Assembly (NCBI RefSeq): GCF_021441885.1
Contig: NZ_CP090438.1
Location: 744,001-808,000, forward strand
Direction of reading: 5' to 3'
Source: Vibrio maritimus
GTDB taxonomy: Bacteria; Pseudomonadota; Gammaproteobacteria; Enterobacterales; Vibrionaceae
DNA length: 64,000 nt
Shown: positions 24,439-32,207 of the stretch, in pieces
Position numbering within the stretch: the first letter of the stretch is position 1
How the letters are laid out: every line of letters starts with the position of its first letter
Program-made: the position numbers and the translations under genes
The notes under the pieces: model-generated
The model's input: the letters and a program-made list of their open reading frames with translations, nothing else
Databases searched by the model: none
What the model was told of the DNA's origin: nothing

Positions 24439-25626
24439 ATGCGTTATTTAGCTTTGTTGTTGGCTGCTGCGTGTGCTTTGCCAGCGTATGCGTTGACAAA
24501 AGTCGATATCTATTCGACCGAGGTCGTTGTGGACTCAGAGCAGCCGAATGCTGATGAACTCGCTCGCCAGCAAGGTATGTTGGATGTGTTGGTGAAAGCA
24601 AGCGGTGACTCAAGTGCGGCAACAAACCCAGTAGTCAAGAAGGCACTAGGCAAAAGCTCACAATACATTACTCAACTTGGCTATACCCAGGTTGATGGGC
24701 AACAAGCGATGCGCCTGACCTTTAATAGTCAGCAAATCAATACACTACTTACTCAGGCTGATTTGTCATCGTGGCCGGTAGAGCGTAAAAACGTGATGGT
24801 ATGGCTTGTAGAAGATAACGGTTATGACCGCTCTATCGTATGGGAGCACACCAACTCCGCGAATGCGAATCAGCTGAAAAAGGAAGCCAACCGTCGTGGT
24901 TTGCCACTGACTTTTCCAATCGGTGACTTCGATGACATTACTGGCGTTCAAACGACCGACCTTTGGGGTGGCTTTGTAGAACCTATCGCACAGGCTAGTT
25001 TACGTTATCCTGTTGATGCCGTTGCCGTGATTCGTCTTCAGGGCAACAGCCTTCGTTATACTCTGTATGACCAAACGCCGGATAAATTGGGCAAAAACAC
25101 CTTGGCACCAATTACCGGTTCTGCCTCTGGCGAGCTGGCTGTTGCGACAGCAATAGACGAAATCAGTGACTACTACGCAGCTCAAAACGCTTCAACCGTG
25201 TTGGGCGAAAGTGCTGGTATGGTTACCGTGTCTTTCTCGCGCATTAGCAATGCCGATGCTTTCTTCACGCTAGAACGCGCACTAGGCCGTTTAGCGTCTA
25301 CAGCTAAAGTTGATGTTGCTGAGATCAATGGCGATGAAGTAACAGTACGAGTATCTCTGCTTGGCTCACTTGAGTCGTTCGAGGAAGAGGTGCTTAGACT
25401 GGGTTTAGTGAAGAAATCAGAGCAAATCGAGATGGAAGATAACCAAGTTGTAGTACCAGAAACTGAGGTGACTGAGACAACAGATGGTTCACTGCCACAG
25501 GATAATGCGGTAGACGCGAGCGGTGAGGTGAGTACTGAGACCCCTGTATCTGAAAGCGTGCAAGCACCTTCAGTTGACGTTGCTCAGCCTGTGGGTCCAG
25601 CATTACGGTTTGAATGGTTGTACTAG
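24439..25626 (+). CDS. DUF2066 domain protein, probably secreted
   Basis: This 395-residue protein looks like the DUF2066 family found near uraA and hda in gamma-proteobacteria; the function is unknown. A signal peptide is visible (about residues 1-20, MRYLALLLAAACALPAYA). The second of two in-frame ATG codons (24439) is chosen because the AGG ribosome site is properly spaced only for it. The central region (about 25-310) is a mixed alpha/beta fold with GVQTTDLWGGF. The last 80 residues are acidic, low complexity and likely disordered. A terminator follows at once. In relatives hda usually comes next, but it is missing here. Confidence 0.8.
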   Translation: MRYLALLLAAACALPAYALTKVDIYSTEVVVDSEQPNADELARQQGMLDVLVKASGDSSAATNPVVKKALGKSSQYITQLGYTQVDGQQAMRLTFNSQQINTLLTQADLSSWPVERKNVMVWLVEDNGYDRSIVWEHTNSANANQLKKEANRRGLPLTFPIGDFDDITGVQTTDLWGGFVEPIAQASLRYPVDAVAVIRLQGNSLRYTLYDQTPDKLGKNTLAPITGSASGELAVATAIDEISDYYAAQNASTVLGESAGMVTVSFSRISNADAFFTLERALGRLASTAKVDVAEINGDEVTVRVSLLGSLESFEEEVLRLGLVKKSEQIEMEDNQVVVPETEVTETTDGSLPQDNAVDASGEVSTETPVSESVQAPSVDVAQPVGPALRFEWLY

Positions 25627-25637
25627 AAATACCTAGC

Positions 25638-25664
25638 AAAAAGGAGGCGTTAGCCTCCTTTTTT
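25638..25664. terminator. Bidirectional terminator between DUF2066 and DUF2069 genes
   Basis: Stem AAAAAGGAGGC/GCCTCCTTTTT (25638-25648, 25653-25663) with a GTTA loop. It ends both convergent transcripts. Confidence 0.9.
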
Positions 25665-25679
25665 GTATCTAATATACGC

Positions 25680-26105
25680 TTATTTGCCAAACCGTTCGCG
25701 CTCTTTTTTTTCCACGGAAGAGAGCCTTGGCAACTTGAGACCCATCTCCTTACCTTTGAGGCGCGCGTAGACGGTATTACCGACAAATGCCAAGCTGGTC
25801 AAAACAAGTTCAACGGCTGCTAACCAACGTTCCCCTTCGTCTGCATAGAGCAAAGTCAGTGCGTGCAAAAAGTAGAGCATTAAAACAAAATTAGCCCAAG
25901 CATGAGTGTAGGGCTTACCCGCCAAAATACCAGGCAGTGGTAGTAATAGCGGAATCATCCAAGCTACGGTGAGAGCAATAGGGTTGATGTGTGGGTGTGG
26001 CGACAAAAAGCCATGCCAAAGCCCAACCCAACATAACAAGGCAAAGTTTGCCGACAGGGCGAAAGCGCGCATGTTAGCGGTGTTGATTAAAGTATTGCTG
26101 GTCAT
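25680..26105 (-). CDS. DUF2069 integral membrane protein
   Basis: This 141-residue protein has four predicted membrane helices (about residues 14-32, 42-62, 70-90 and 95-115) and a basic C-terminal tail ending RERFGK. It resembles the DUF2069 family, which is small, uncharacterised and often next to wrbA in Vibrio. It is the last gene of the minus-strand cluster bepA-arsC-wrbA-DUF2069, 22 bp after wrbA. Function cannot be assigned from the sequence. Confidence 0.8.
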   Translation of the reverse strand: MTSNTLINTANMRAFALSANFALLCWVGLWHGFLSPHPHINPIALTVAWMIPLLLPLPGILAGKPYTHAWANFVLMLYFLHALTLLYADEGERWLAAVELVLTSLAFVGNTVYARLKGKEMGLKLPRLSSVEKKERERFGK

Positions 26106-26127
26106 TGTTGTACCTAATCCCTGATAC

Positions 26128-26700
26128 CTAGTTGTGCTTGAGCTTGTATGCTGTAGAAGCTAATCGTTGCCCTAGCGCAGAGGCGAGTGCAAGTTCATCA
26201 TCACTGAGCTGAACACTTGAGTTGGCAACATGAGATGCACCATAGGGGGTGCCTCCTGTTGTGGTCGAGTGCAACTGTGGTTCACTGTATGGAATACCCA
26301 TAATCATCATACCGTGATGAAGCAGCGGTAACATCATGCTCATTGCCGTACTTTCTTGTCCACCATGCATTGATGAGGAAGAAGTAAACACGCAAGCTGG
26401 CTTATCAATAAGATCGCCACTTAACCACAAGCTGGTGGTTTGATCCCAAAAGTGTTTGAGAGGTGCTGCCATGTTGCCAAACCATACAGGGCTGCCCATG
26501 GCGAGACCGTCACATGCTTTAAGCTCGGAGATAGAGACATTGATATCGCCCGACTCTTCTCGGCTCGTATCAAGCTCGGGTACTGTACGCAGGATAGCTT
26601 CACAGCCATCAACAGACTCAACGCCACGAGCGATGGCTCTAGCTAAACGCTGAGTGCTGCCATGACGGCTGTAGTACAACACCAGAATCTGGCAAGCCAT
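26128..26700 (-). CDS. wrbA: WrbA-family NAD(P)H:quinone oxidoreductase (flavodoxin-like)
   Basis: WrbA-type proteins are FMN-binding flavodoxin-fold enzymes that reduce quinones with NAD(P)H by two electrons. The 190-residue protein has the FMN phosphate loop YYSRHGSTQRLA near residue 10 and the isoalloxazine-contact segment AMGSPVWFGNMAAP near 68, followed by TSSSSMHGGQESTAMS. The family length is about 198. Its ATG shares one base with the stop codon of the arsC-like gene (TAATG), so the two are translationally coupled. The name follows family similarity; a closer relative could carry another name. Confidence 0.85.
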   Translation of the reverse strand: MACQILVLYYSRHGSTQRLARAIARGVESVDGCEAILRTVPELDTSREESGDINVSISELKACDGLAMGSPVWFGNMAAPLKHFWDQTTSLWLSGDLIDKPACVFTSSSSMHGGQESTAMSMMLPLLHHGMMIMGIPYSEPQLHSTTTGGTPYGASHVANSSVQLSDDELALASALGQRLASTAYKLKHN

Positions 26701-27050
26701 TATAGGATCTCAAGTACTTGCTCTGGCGGGCGACCATGACGGGCTTTGCCGTTATTGATCACGATAGGGCGCTCAATCAGCTTAGGATTCTCAAACATAG
26801 CTTGGAAAAGTTGATCGTCTGTAAGCGCTGGGTCGGCTAGGTTAAGCTGTTTATAGATATCTTCCTTGGTACGCATCATCGCACGTACGCTTTCTAGCTC
26901 GAGCTGCTCAAAAATCTCTTTGAGCTTCTCAACCGTCGGTGGTGTATCGAGGTATTTCACAACGTCAGGTTGAACACCTTTTTCCTCTAGTAGAGATAGG
27001 GTTTGTCGGCTTTTTGAGCAGCGAGGGTTGTGAAAGATGGTGACTGACAT
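26700..27050 (-). CDS. arsC: ArsC-family glutaredoxin-dependent reductase (YfgD type)
   Basis: The 116-residue protein belongs to the thioredoxin-fold ArsC family, close to E. coli YfgD, for which true arsenate reductase activity is not established. The start MSVTIFHNPRCSKSRQTL at 27050 is chosen because it has an AAGGAAA ribosome site and family length; an upstream GTG-like extension would overlap bepA. The active cysteine lies in NPRCSKSR near residue 11. The conserved arginine segments RTKEDIYK and ERPIVI are present. It lies between bepA and wrbA in a minus-strand operon; bepA-yfgD adjacency is the same as in E. coli. Confidence 0.88.
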   Translation of the reverse strand: MSVTIFHNPRCSKSRQTLSLLEEKGVQPDVVKYLDTPPTVEKLKEIFEQLELESVRAMMRTKEDIYKQLNLADPALTDDQLFQAMFENPKLIERPIVINNGKARHGRPPEQVLEIL

Positions 27051-27069
27051 ATCGTTTCCTTTGTGTTTT

Positions 27070-28521
27070 TTATTGTAGAGCCATGAAGCGCTCTCGTTGG
27101 ACCAATAACTGGTCAATACGAGCGTCATAGCGTGCTTGTTTTAAGCTTCCAAGCTCCGCAAGCTGACTGGCTTGGGAGTACATCTGAATCGACTTATCCC
27201 ACTGAGCGTTTAATGCCATGATCTCAGCACGCGCTGCTAAGTCTTCTGCGCTGTTGCCTTTTTTGATATTGGCATCAGACAGCAAATGCCAACCATTGGT
27301 GTCATTCGGTCTGTCGTGAGTATATCGCTGTAGTACTTTGATCGCTTCGTCAAGCTTGTCGCTTTCTATCAGGGCATTGGCGTAGTTGATGGAAATCACC
27401 GCATTGTTGGGTTTCACGAGCAGTGCACTTTTCATCATCTCAGCTGCTTTTTCAGGCTGCTTCTTAGCGATGTACAGATCCGATGCGGCATCTAAATAGA
27501 AGTTGTTGTTTGGGTCATAGTCGAGCAGCTTAGTCAGTATCTCTTCTGCCTTGTCGAGCTTGTTGGTATCTAGATACACCAAGGCTTTACCGTACTCAAA
27601 TGAGTTTTGTATTTTTGGTGATGCTTTTCGCGCTGTGCGTTCAAACCAATCCAAAGCGGCATCAGATTTAATACCAGCCTGGCGTGCTACGATGCGCGCT
27701 CTAGCCAAATGGTAATTGATCGATGGTTGTACGCGCAGTGGCGGATAGGCCTGTGCACGTTCGCGAGTATCGGTAATACGGTCTTCTGGTAATGGGTGAG
27801 TCAACAGCATTGGTGGTGGCTTGCTGGCGTATCGATACTCATCGGCGAGTCGACCGAAAAAGCGTGGCATGTCATTGACATCAAATTGAGCGCGCGCCAG
27901 TGTTGCGATACCAAAGCGATCGGCTTCTTTCTCGTTACTACGTGTGTAGTTGATGGATGCCTGCATTGAGCCTGCTGTTGTTGCCGTTAACGCAGCCATA
28001 CCCGCTTGCGGTGCAGCGATGGCGAGTAGCAATGAGCCTACTAGAGCGGCAACCGTGGCAGGAGAGCGACGAGCTTCATCTTCCATACGGCGTGCCAGAT
28101 GTCGCTGGGTGACGTGTGCGATTTCGTGCGCCATTACCGAAGCGAGTTCACTTTCCGTATGAGCATGTAGGAATAGACCTGAGTGCAGTGCTACGTAACC
28201 ACCGAAGAAAGCAAACGCGTTAATGTTGCGGTCGCGAATCATGAAGAACGTGAAAGGCGTTTTCACGTCATTCGCACTGGATACCAAGCGATGACCAACT
28301 GAGTCAATGTACTCGTTCAACACAGGGTCGTTGACGATGGGTGAGCTTGCTCTGATCATCCTCATGTAGGCATCACCATAGATAAGTTCTTGATCTATGG
28401 TCAGTGTGGCGCCAGCAGCAGTGCCAATGTCAGGTAAGTCCAATTCGGCGTATGAGACTTGGGGTGTCGATATCGCGGCAGCAATACATAAGCAAACCAA
28501 CGAGCGGGTACGTTTCAACAT
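27070..28521 (-). CDS. bepA: Beta-barrel assembly-enhancing protease BepA (YfgC)
   Basis: BepA is a periplasmic M48 zinc metalloprotease that helps or removes stalled LptD and other outer-membrane proteins at the BAM complex. The 483-residue protein (E. coli 487) has a signal peptide (residues 1-25, ending VSYA). The zinc motif HEIAHV is near residue 133, with the third ligand Glu in SNEKEADRFG near 198. A C-terminal TPR array (about 300-483) is seen in repeats such as KLDKAEEIL, QPEKAAEMM and KLDEAIKVL. It heads a minus-strand operon with arsC, wrbA and DUF2069. Confidence 0.95.
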   Translation of the reverse strand: MLKRTRSLVCLCIAAAISTPQVSYAELDLPDIGTAAGATLTIDQELIYGDAYMRMIRASSPIVNDPVLNEYIDSVGHRLVSSANDVKTPFTFFMIRDRNINAFAFFGGYVALHSGLFLHAHTESELASVMAHEIAHVTQRHLARRMEDEARRSPATVAALVGSLLLAIAAPQAGMAALTATTAGSMQASINYTRSNEKEADRFGIATLARAQFDVNDMPRFFGRLADEYRYASKPPPMLLTHPLPEDRITDTRERAQAYPPLRVQPSINYHLARARIVARQAGIKSDAALDWFERTARKASPKIQNSFEYGKALVYLDTNKLDKAEEILTKLLDYDPNNNFYLDAASDLYIAKKQPEKAAEMMKSALLVKPNNAVISINYANALIESDKLDEAIKVLQRYTHDRPNDTNGWHLLSDANIKKGNSAEDLAARAEIMALNAQWDKSIQMYSQASQLAELGSLKQARYDARIDQLLVQRERFMALQ

Positions 28522-28808
28522 GCTAGTGAGGTAACTCCTTTGTAGTTGGTAGTTTGGACCACGAAACTGTCCTTCGGTTTCCTACCATAGCCTCTAACGC
28601 AATATTTTTGCATACGGACTCAGGTTAGGAAAGGACTAATAGTGTATTAAGATAACAGCAGGTTATCGTTTTTAGTGACACATTGTTGTGGTAATTGGTG
28701 ATCTGTAACACATACGGGTTGGGGATACCTCAAAAAGCCTTTACAATAGATCCATTGAAGGTGAACCATGCACTCTTGGCTGCGATAATCGTGAGCGAAA
28801 ACATAGTG

Positions 28809-29045
28809 ATGACAGATATCCAATTAGATCTGGAAAACGAACGCTGCCCCATGTCGCTACTGCTGGTAAAGCGCGCATACAAGCAACTTGAAACCCAACA
28901 AGTGCTGCGTGTCCGTATAGTGGATGCGCAATCTATTCGAGACTGTCGACACTACCTCATTAAGCAAAATGCGATGGTCGATTGTACGCAAGAGCATCAT
29001 GTCACCGTGATGACCATATCAAAAAGGAAGGATAGCGAATGCTAG
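28809..29045 (+). CDS. TusA-like sulfurtransferase family protein
   Basis: This 78-residue protein has the TusA/SirA fold signature: an N-terminal beta strand followed by the CPMSLLLVKRA helix with the conserved Cys-Pro. TusA proteins pass sulfur for tRNA thiolation and other uses, but paralogs like this one have varied or unknown roles. The ATG at 28809 is preferred to upstream in-frame starts since it gives a compact, family-sized domain. It overlaps perM by 7 bp, so the two are translationally coupled. A -10-like TACAAT at 28742 with a TTGGGG 17 bp upstream could be the promoter. Confidence 0.8.
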   Translation: MTDIQLDLENERCPMSLLLVKRAYKQLETQQVLRVRIVDAQSIRDCRHYLIKQNAMVDCTQEHHVTVMTISKRKDSEC

Positions 29046-30109
29046 ACATGGTTCGTCGCTGGTATAAGCGACGTTTTTCAGACCCAGACGCAGTAAGTCT
29101 GGTGGTAATTTTGCTATTTGGTTTTATTACCATCTACTTCTTTGGCAACCTGATCGCCCCATTGTTGGTGGCGATTGTATTGGCCTACCTTCTTGAATGG
29201 CCGGTCAGCAAATTGCACTCGCTTGGACTTCCTCGAACGTTTGCCGTTATGACGGTTATCTTAGTCTTCATTGGATTGATGCTCATGGCCATCTTTGGCT
29301 TAGTACCAACGATTTGGAATCAGGTGGGTAATCTGCTCAATGATATCCCAAATATGTACACTGGATTGCAGCAATTCGTGGCCTCTCTTCCTGAGCGCTA
29401 CCCAGACCTTGCAGAAGTACATCTAGTCGAATCCATCATTATCAATATGAGAGACAAGGTGCTCGTATTGGGCGAGAATGTGGTTAAAGGCTCCCTTGCA
29501 TCGCTTGTCAGTCTGGCTGCACTCGCCGTCTATCTGATTTTGGTCCCGCTATTAGTATTCTTCTTGCTAAAAGACAAAGAAGAAATGGTTGGCATGGCAA
29601 GTGGCGTACTACCGCAAAACCGCCGCCTAGCGAACAAAGTCTGGGTTGAGATGAACCAACAGATTTCTAATTATATTCGCGGTAAGGTACTGGAAATTCT
29701 AATCGTTGGTACGGTGAGTTACATTACATTTGCTGTACTGGATCTTCGCTATTCAGTGTTACTTGCAGTACTCGTCGGTTTCTCCGTACTGATTCCTTAC
29801 ATTGGTGCTGCCGCCGTGACTGTGCCGGTTGCCATTGTTGGTCTGTTCCAGTGGGGACTAACGCCTCAGTTCTATTGGCTTCTGTTAGCTTACGGCATCA
29901 TTCAAGCACTCGATGGTAACGTATTAGTGCCAATCCTATTCTCTGAAGCTGTAAACCTGCACCCAGTGGCGATCATTGTTGCGGTGCTGGTATTCGGTGG
30001 ATTGTGGGGATTTTGGGGCGTCTTCTTCGCAATACCGCTCGCAACCCTAGTGAAAGCCGTATGGAATGCGCTGCCTAGTAACGATGAACCCATACAACCC
30101 GCCACATAA
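29039..30109 (+). CDS. perM: AI-2E-family transporter PerM
   Basis: PerM is an inner-membrane protein of the AI-2E/PerM family. E. coli PerM is a putative permease with no proven substrate, and members of the family include autoinducer-2 exporters and sodium-proton antiporters. The 356-residue protein has about eight membrane helices, with typical motifs LLAVLVGFSVLIPYIGA and FGGLWGFWGVFFAIPLATL in the C-terminal half. The start MLDMVRRWYKRRFSD matches E. coli MLEMLMQWYRRRFSD. It overlaps the TusA-like gene and ends at a terminator next to the sensory island. Confidence 0.92.
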   Translation: MLDMVRRWYKRRFSDPDAVSLVVILLFGFITIYFFGNLIAPLLVAIVLAYLLEWPVSKLHSLGLPRTFAVMTVILVFIGLMLMAIFGLVPTIWNQVGNLLNDIPNMYTGLQQFVASLPERYPDLAEVHLVESIIINMRDKVLVLGENVVKGSLASLVSLAALAVYLILVPLLVFFLLKDKEEMVGMASGVLPQNRRLANKVWVEMNQQISNYIRGKVLEILIVGTVSYITFAVLDLRYSVLLAVLVGFSVLIPYIGAAAVTVPVAIVGLFQWGLTPQFYWLLLAYGIIQALDGNVLVPILFSEAVNLHPVAIIVAVLVFGGLWGFWGVFFAIPLATLVKAVWNALPSNDEPIQPAT

Positions 30110-30114
30110 ATAGT

Positions 30115-30142
30115 AAAAAGCCTCGCTAAGCGAGGCTTTTTT
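30115..30142. terminator. Bidirectional terminator between perM and the chemoreceptor gene
   Basis: Stem AAAAAGCCTCGC/GCGAGGCTTTTT (30115-30126, 30130-30141) with a TAA loop and runs on both sides; it ends perM and the sensory operon that converges on it. Confidence 0.9.
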
Positions 30143-30155
30143 ATCGTATTCATCA

Positions 30156-31781
30156 TCAGGCTAGCTTAAATGCCAATAGCTTCGACTGTTGTTCTTCAGC
30201 TAGTCTAGCCAGCTCTTCGGTTGCGACACTAGATTGCTCGATCCCAGCAACGTTCTGATTGACTACGTCAGAAACGTTTTGAACGTTATGGGAAATATCC
30301 AAGCTGACGGCTGATTGCTCCTCAGATGCGGTTGCAACAAGCGTATTAACCTCAGTTATTGAGTTTACGGACTCAGTAATAGACGAGAAAGCATCTGAGA
30401 CAGCGATAACGTTGCTCCTAGATTTCTCCACCAACTCAAGATTGATACTCATTTCTTCATTAGTGCGTTCTGCTTTTGACTGTAGCCTTTCAATTAACTC
30501 TTTTATACTTTCTGTTGACTGCTGCGTTTTAGCCGCTAGGTTTCGGACTTCGTCAGCAACAACGGCAAAGCCACGACCTTGCTCCCCAGCGCGTGCGGCT
30601 TCAATGGCGGCATTGAGTGCGAGAAGGTTTGTTTGTTCCGATACATTACCGATAACTTCAATGACGGAGTTGATGTCTAGAGAGTATGATTTGAGTTCCT
30701 CCAAAGCATTTGCTGTGTCTTGTACAGAGTTGGATATTTGGTTAGACACATTCTCAAGCTCTATAACGGCACCATGTCCAACCTCTACAGAGCTCATTGC
30801 GTCACCAGCACCCCTTTCGGCCTGTGTTGCGTTATTACTCACTTCTTTGGCCGTCGCAGACATCTCATTGATAGCTGTTGCTATTTGCGTAATTTGAGCA
30901 TTTTCTTCACGTGCATTCGCTTCTGATTGAGTCATAACTGAACTCAACTCAACGGATGCAGACGCTACGCTTGTTGCAATGTTAGTGAGTTCACCAAACG
31001 TGTCGCGAATATTATCAATGGCTTGGTTGCAATAATAAGATAGAATGACTACTTCGTTTTTCCCTTTTATATCATCCAACCTAAGTGATAGGTCACCTTG
31101 AGAGAAACGTTCAAGGTGTGCGCATAGTTTGTCAGTCTGTTTTGCTATTGCGCCAGAAACATAGTAGCTAACTAGCATACCAAGCAACATAGCAGAAACC
31201 AGAAAGCCAACAAAGTTTAGTAGTGCTTGATTAATATCTTCTTCACCACTTTGAACACGATTTATTGTTTCCGATGAAAGTGAGTCAATGTACTTCATGA
31301 TAGACTGATTATACAAAGCAGCCAACTTGCTACCAGCGGCCATATAATTGTCAAATTCTACTTCTGACAAGTTTCCGGATTCATATGAGTCAAAGATCTG
31401 CCGCGCTTTTTGATGATGGTTATAATAATTTGTTACGAGCTCAATTGCATTTCTTCCTGACAGAGTATCACCAGCAGAGCTAATCTCCGCGATAGTTCTT
31501 TCTCGCCAATCTAAAAGAAGTTGCGGGTATTTTTCTCTTTCAGAATCTGAATATACAGCTCTGTTAAACGCCATCCTAATAGTAGAAAAGGGTTCTAACT
31601 GCTTCATCACGACATTATCACTGGTTTGTACTAGGTGTTCTATACTATTGCTGGTTTCAAGGTTAACATTTCTAATGGTGGCAATTGAAATAGCGAGAAT
31701 TATACCAATTATGGTTAAAAGAAATAAAACTAACCCAAGCATTTGCTGGCGTAGTGTAAGACCAAATATAAAACGATTCAT
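30156..31781 (-). CDS. Methyl-accepting chemotaxis protein
   Basis: This 541-residue chemoreceptor has a first membrane helix at about residues 14-36, a helical periplasmic sensing domain (about 40-185), a second membrane helix (188-209), a HAMP domain (about 210-262) and a long cytoplasmic signalling coiled coil. The hairpin tip that binds CheA/CheW is canonical: ALNAAIEAARAGEQGRG and FAVVADEVRNLA near residue 400. No CheR-tethering pentapeptide is seen at the C terminus (ending LAFKLA). The sensing domain looks like a four-helix bundle and its ligand cannot be told. It is 39 bp behind the small gene, probably as the fourth gene of the sensor-kinase operon, and it shares a terminator with perM. 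Confidence 0.93.
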   Translation of the reverse strand: MNRFIFGLTLRQQMLGLVLFLLTIIGIILAISIATIRNVNLETSNSIEHLVQTSDNVVMKQLEPFSTIRMAFNRAVYSDSEREKYPQLLLDWRERTIAEISSAGDTLSGRNAIELVTNYYNHHQKARQIFDSYESGNLSEVEFDNYMAAGSKLAALYNQSIMKYIDSLSSETINRVQSGEEDINQALLNFVGFLVSAMLLGMLVSYYVSGAIAKQTDKLCAHLERFSQGDLSLRLDDIKGKNEVVILSYYCNQAIDNIRDTFGELTNIATSVASASVELSSVMTQSEANAREENAQITQIATAINEMSATAKEVSNNATQAERGAGDAMSSVEVGHGAVIELENVSNQISNSVQDTANALEELKSYSLDINSVIEVIGNVSEQTNLLALNAAIEAARAGEQGRGFAVVADEVRNLAAKTQQSTESIKELIERLQSKAERTNEEMSINLELVEKSRSNVIAVSDAFSSITESVNSITEVNTLVATASEEQSAVSLDISHNVQNVSDVVNQNVAGIEQSSVATEELARLAEEQQSKLLAFKLA

Positions 31782-31820
31782 ATGGCTTCCTATTTATACT
31801 TTCATTGCTGCAACAGTGGT

Positions 31821-32135
31821 CTATTGGTTTTCTTGGCAATAGTCTTCGATCAAGTTTTGCATTTCATAGCTGAGTTTTAAAAGTTCTGCCATGTCAATGT
31901 CAAATAAAGTGTCCTTTTCAAACTTCTCTATATTTATAGTTAGATTATTTGAGAGTTCTTTGAGGGAATTTATTTGGCTCTCCATGCTGGAAATGTTAAT
32001 GAGAGGTAAGTTTACTCTCAGGTTAAAAATAATGTGTTCAAGTAACCGTGAGGAGTTATATATAATATCTAGTTCTAACGCTGAGATAGTATGTAACTGG
32101 TTTGATATTTCTATTTGTTGAGCGGGGGGATTCAT
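31821..32135 (-). CDS. Small helical protein of unknown function in the sensor operon
   Basis: I do not recognise this protein. The start at 32135 (MNPPAQQIEISNQ) follows a good ribosome site GGAG with 5 bp spacing and gives 104 residues. A GTG at 32207 just after the response regulator stop would give 128. The sequence is Leu/Ile/Asn/Glu-rich and almost wholly helical, with heptad-like spacing (SLKELSNNLTINIEKFEK). It has no signal peptide, no membrane helix, no receiver aspartate and no H-x2-KG motif of an Hpt domain. It lies where vieB stands in the vieSAB operon of V. cholerae, but it is much smaller than VieB. It sits between the regulator and the chemoreceptor on the same strand. Confidence 0.65.
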   Translation of the reverse strand: MNPPAQQIEISNQLHTISALELDIIYNSSRLLEHIIFNLRVNLPLINISSMESQINSLKELSNNLTINIEKFEKDTLFDIDMAELLKLSYEMQNLIEDYCQENQ

Positions 32136-32207
32136 AAGTACTCCATTACTCTTAGTTGACACACCCAAGAGTAATGAATTACCCGAACTAATCATGTAAG
32201 AATACAC

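Noticed and set aside
30412..30897. A 161-codon open frame antisense to the chemoreceptor
   Set aside because: It has no ribosome site or family features, and is the expected shadow of the Ser/Ala-rich signalling domain on the other strand.
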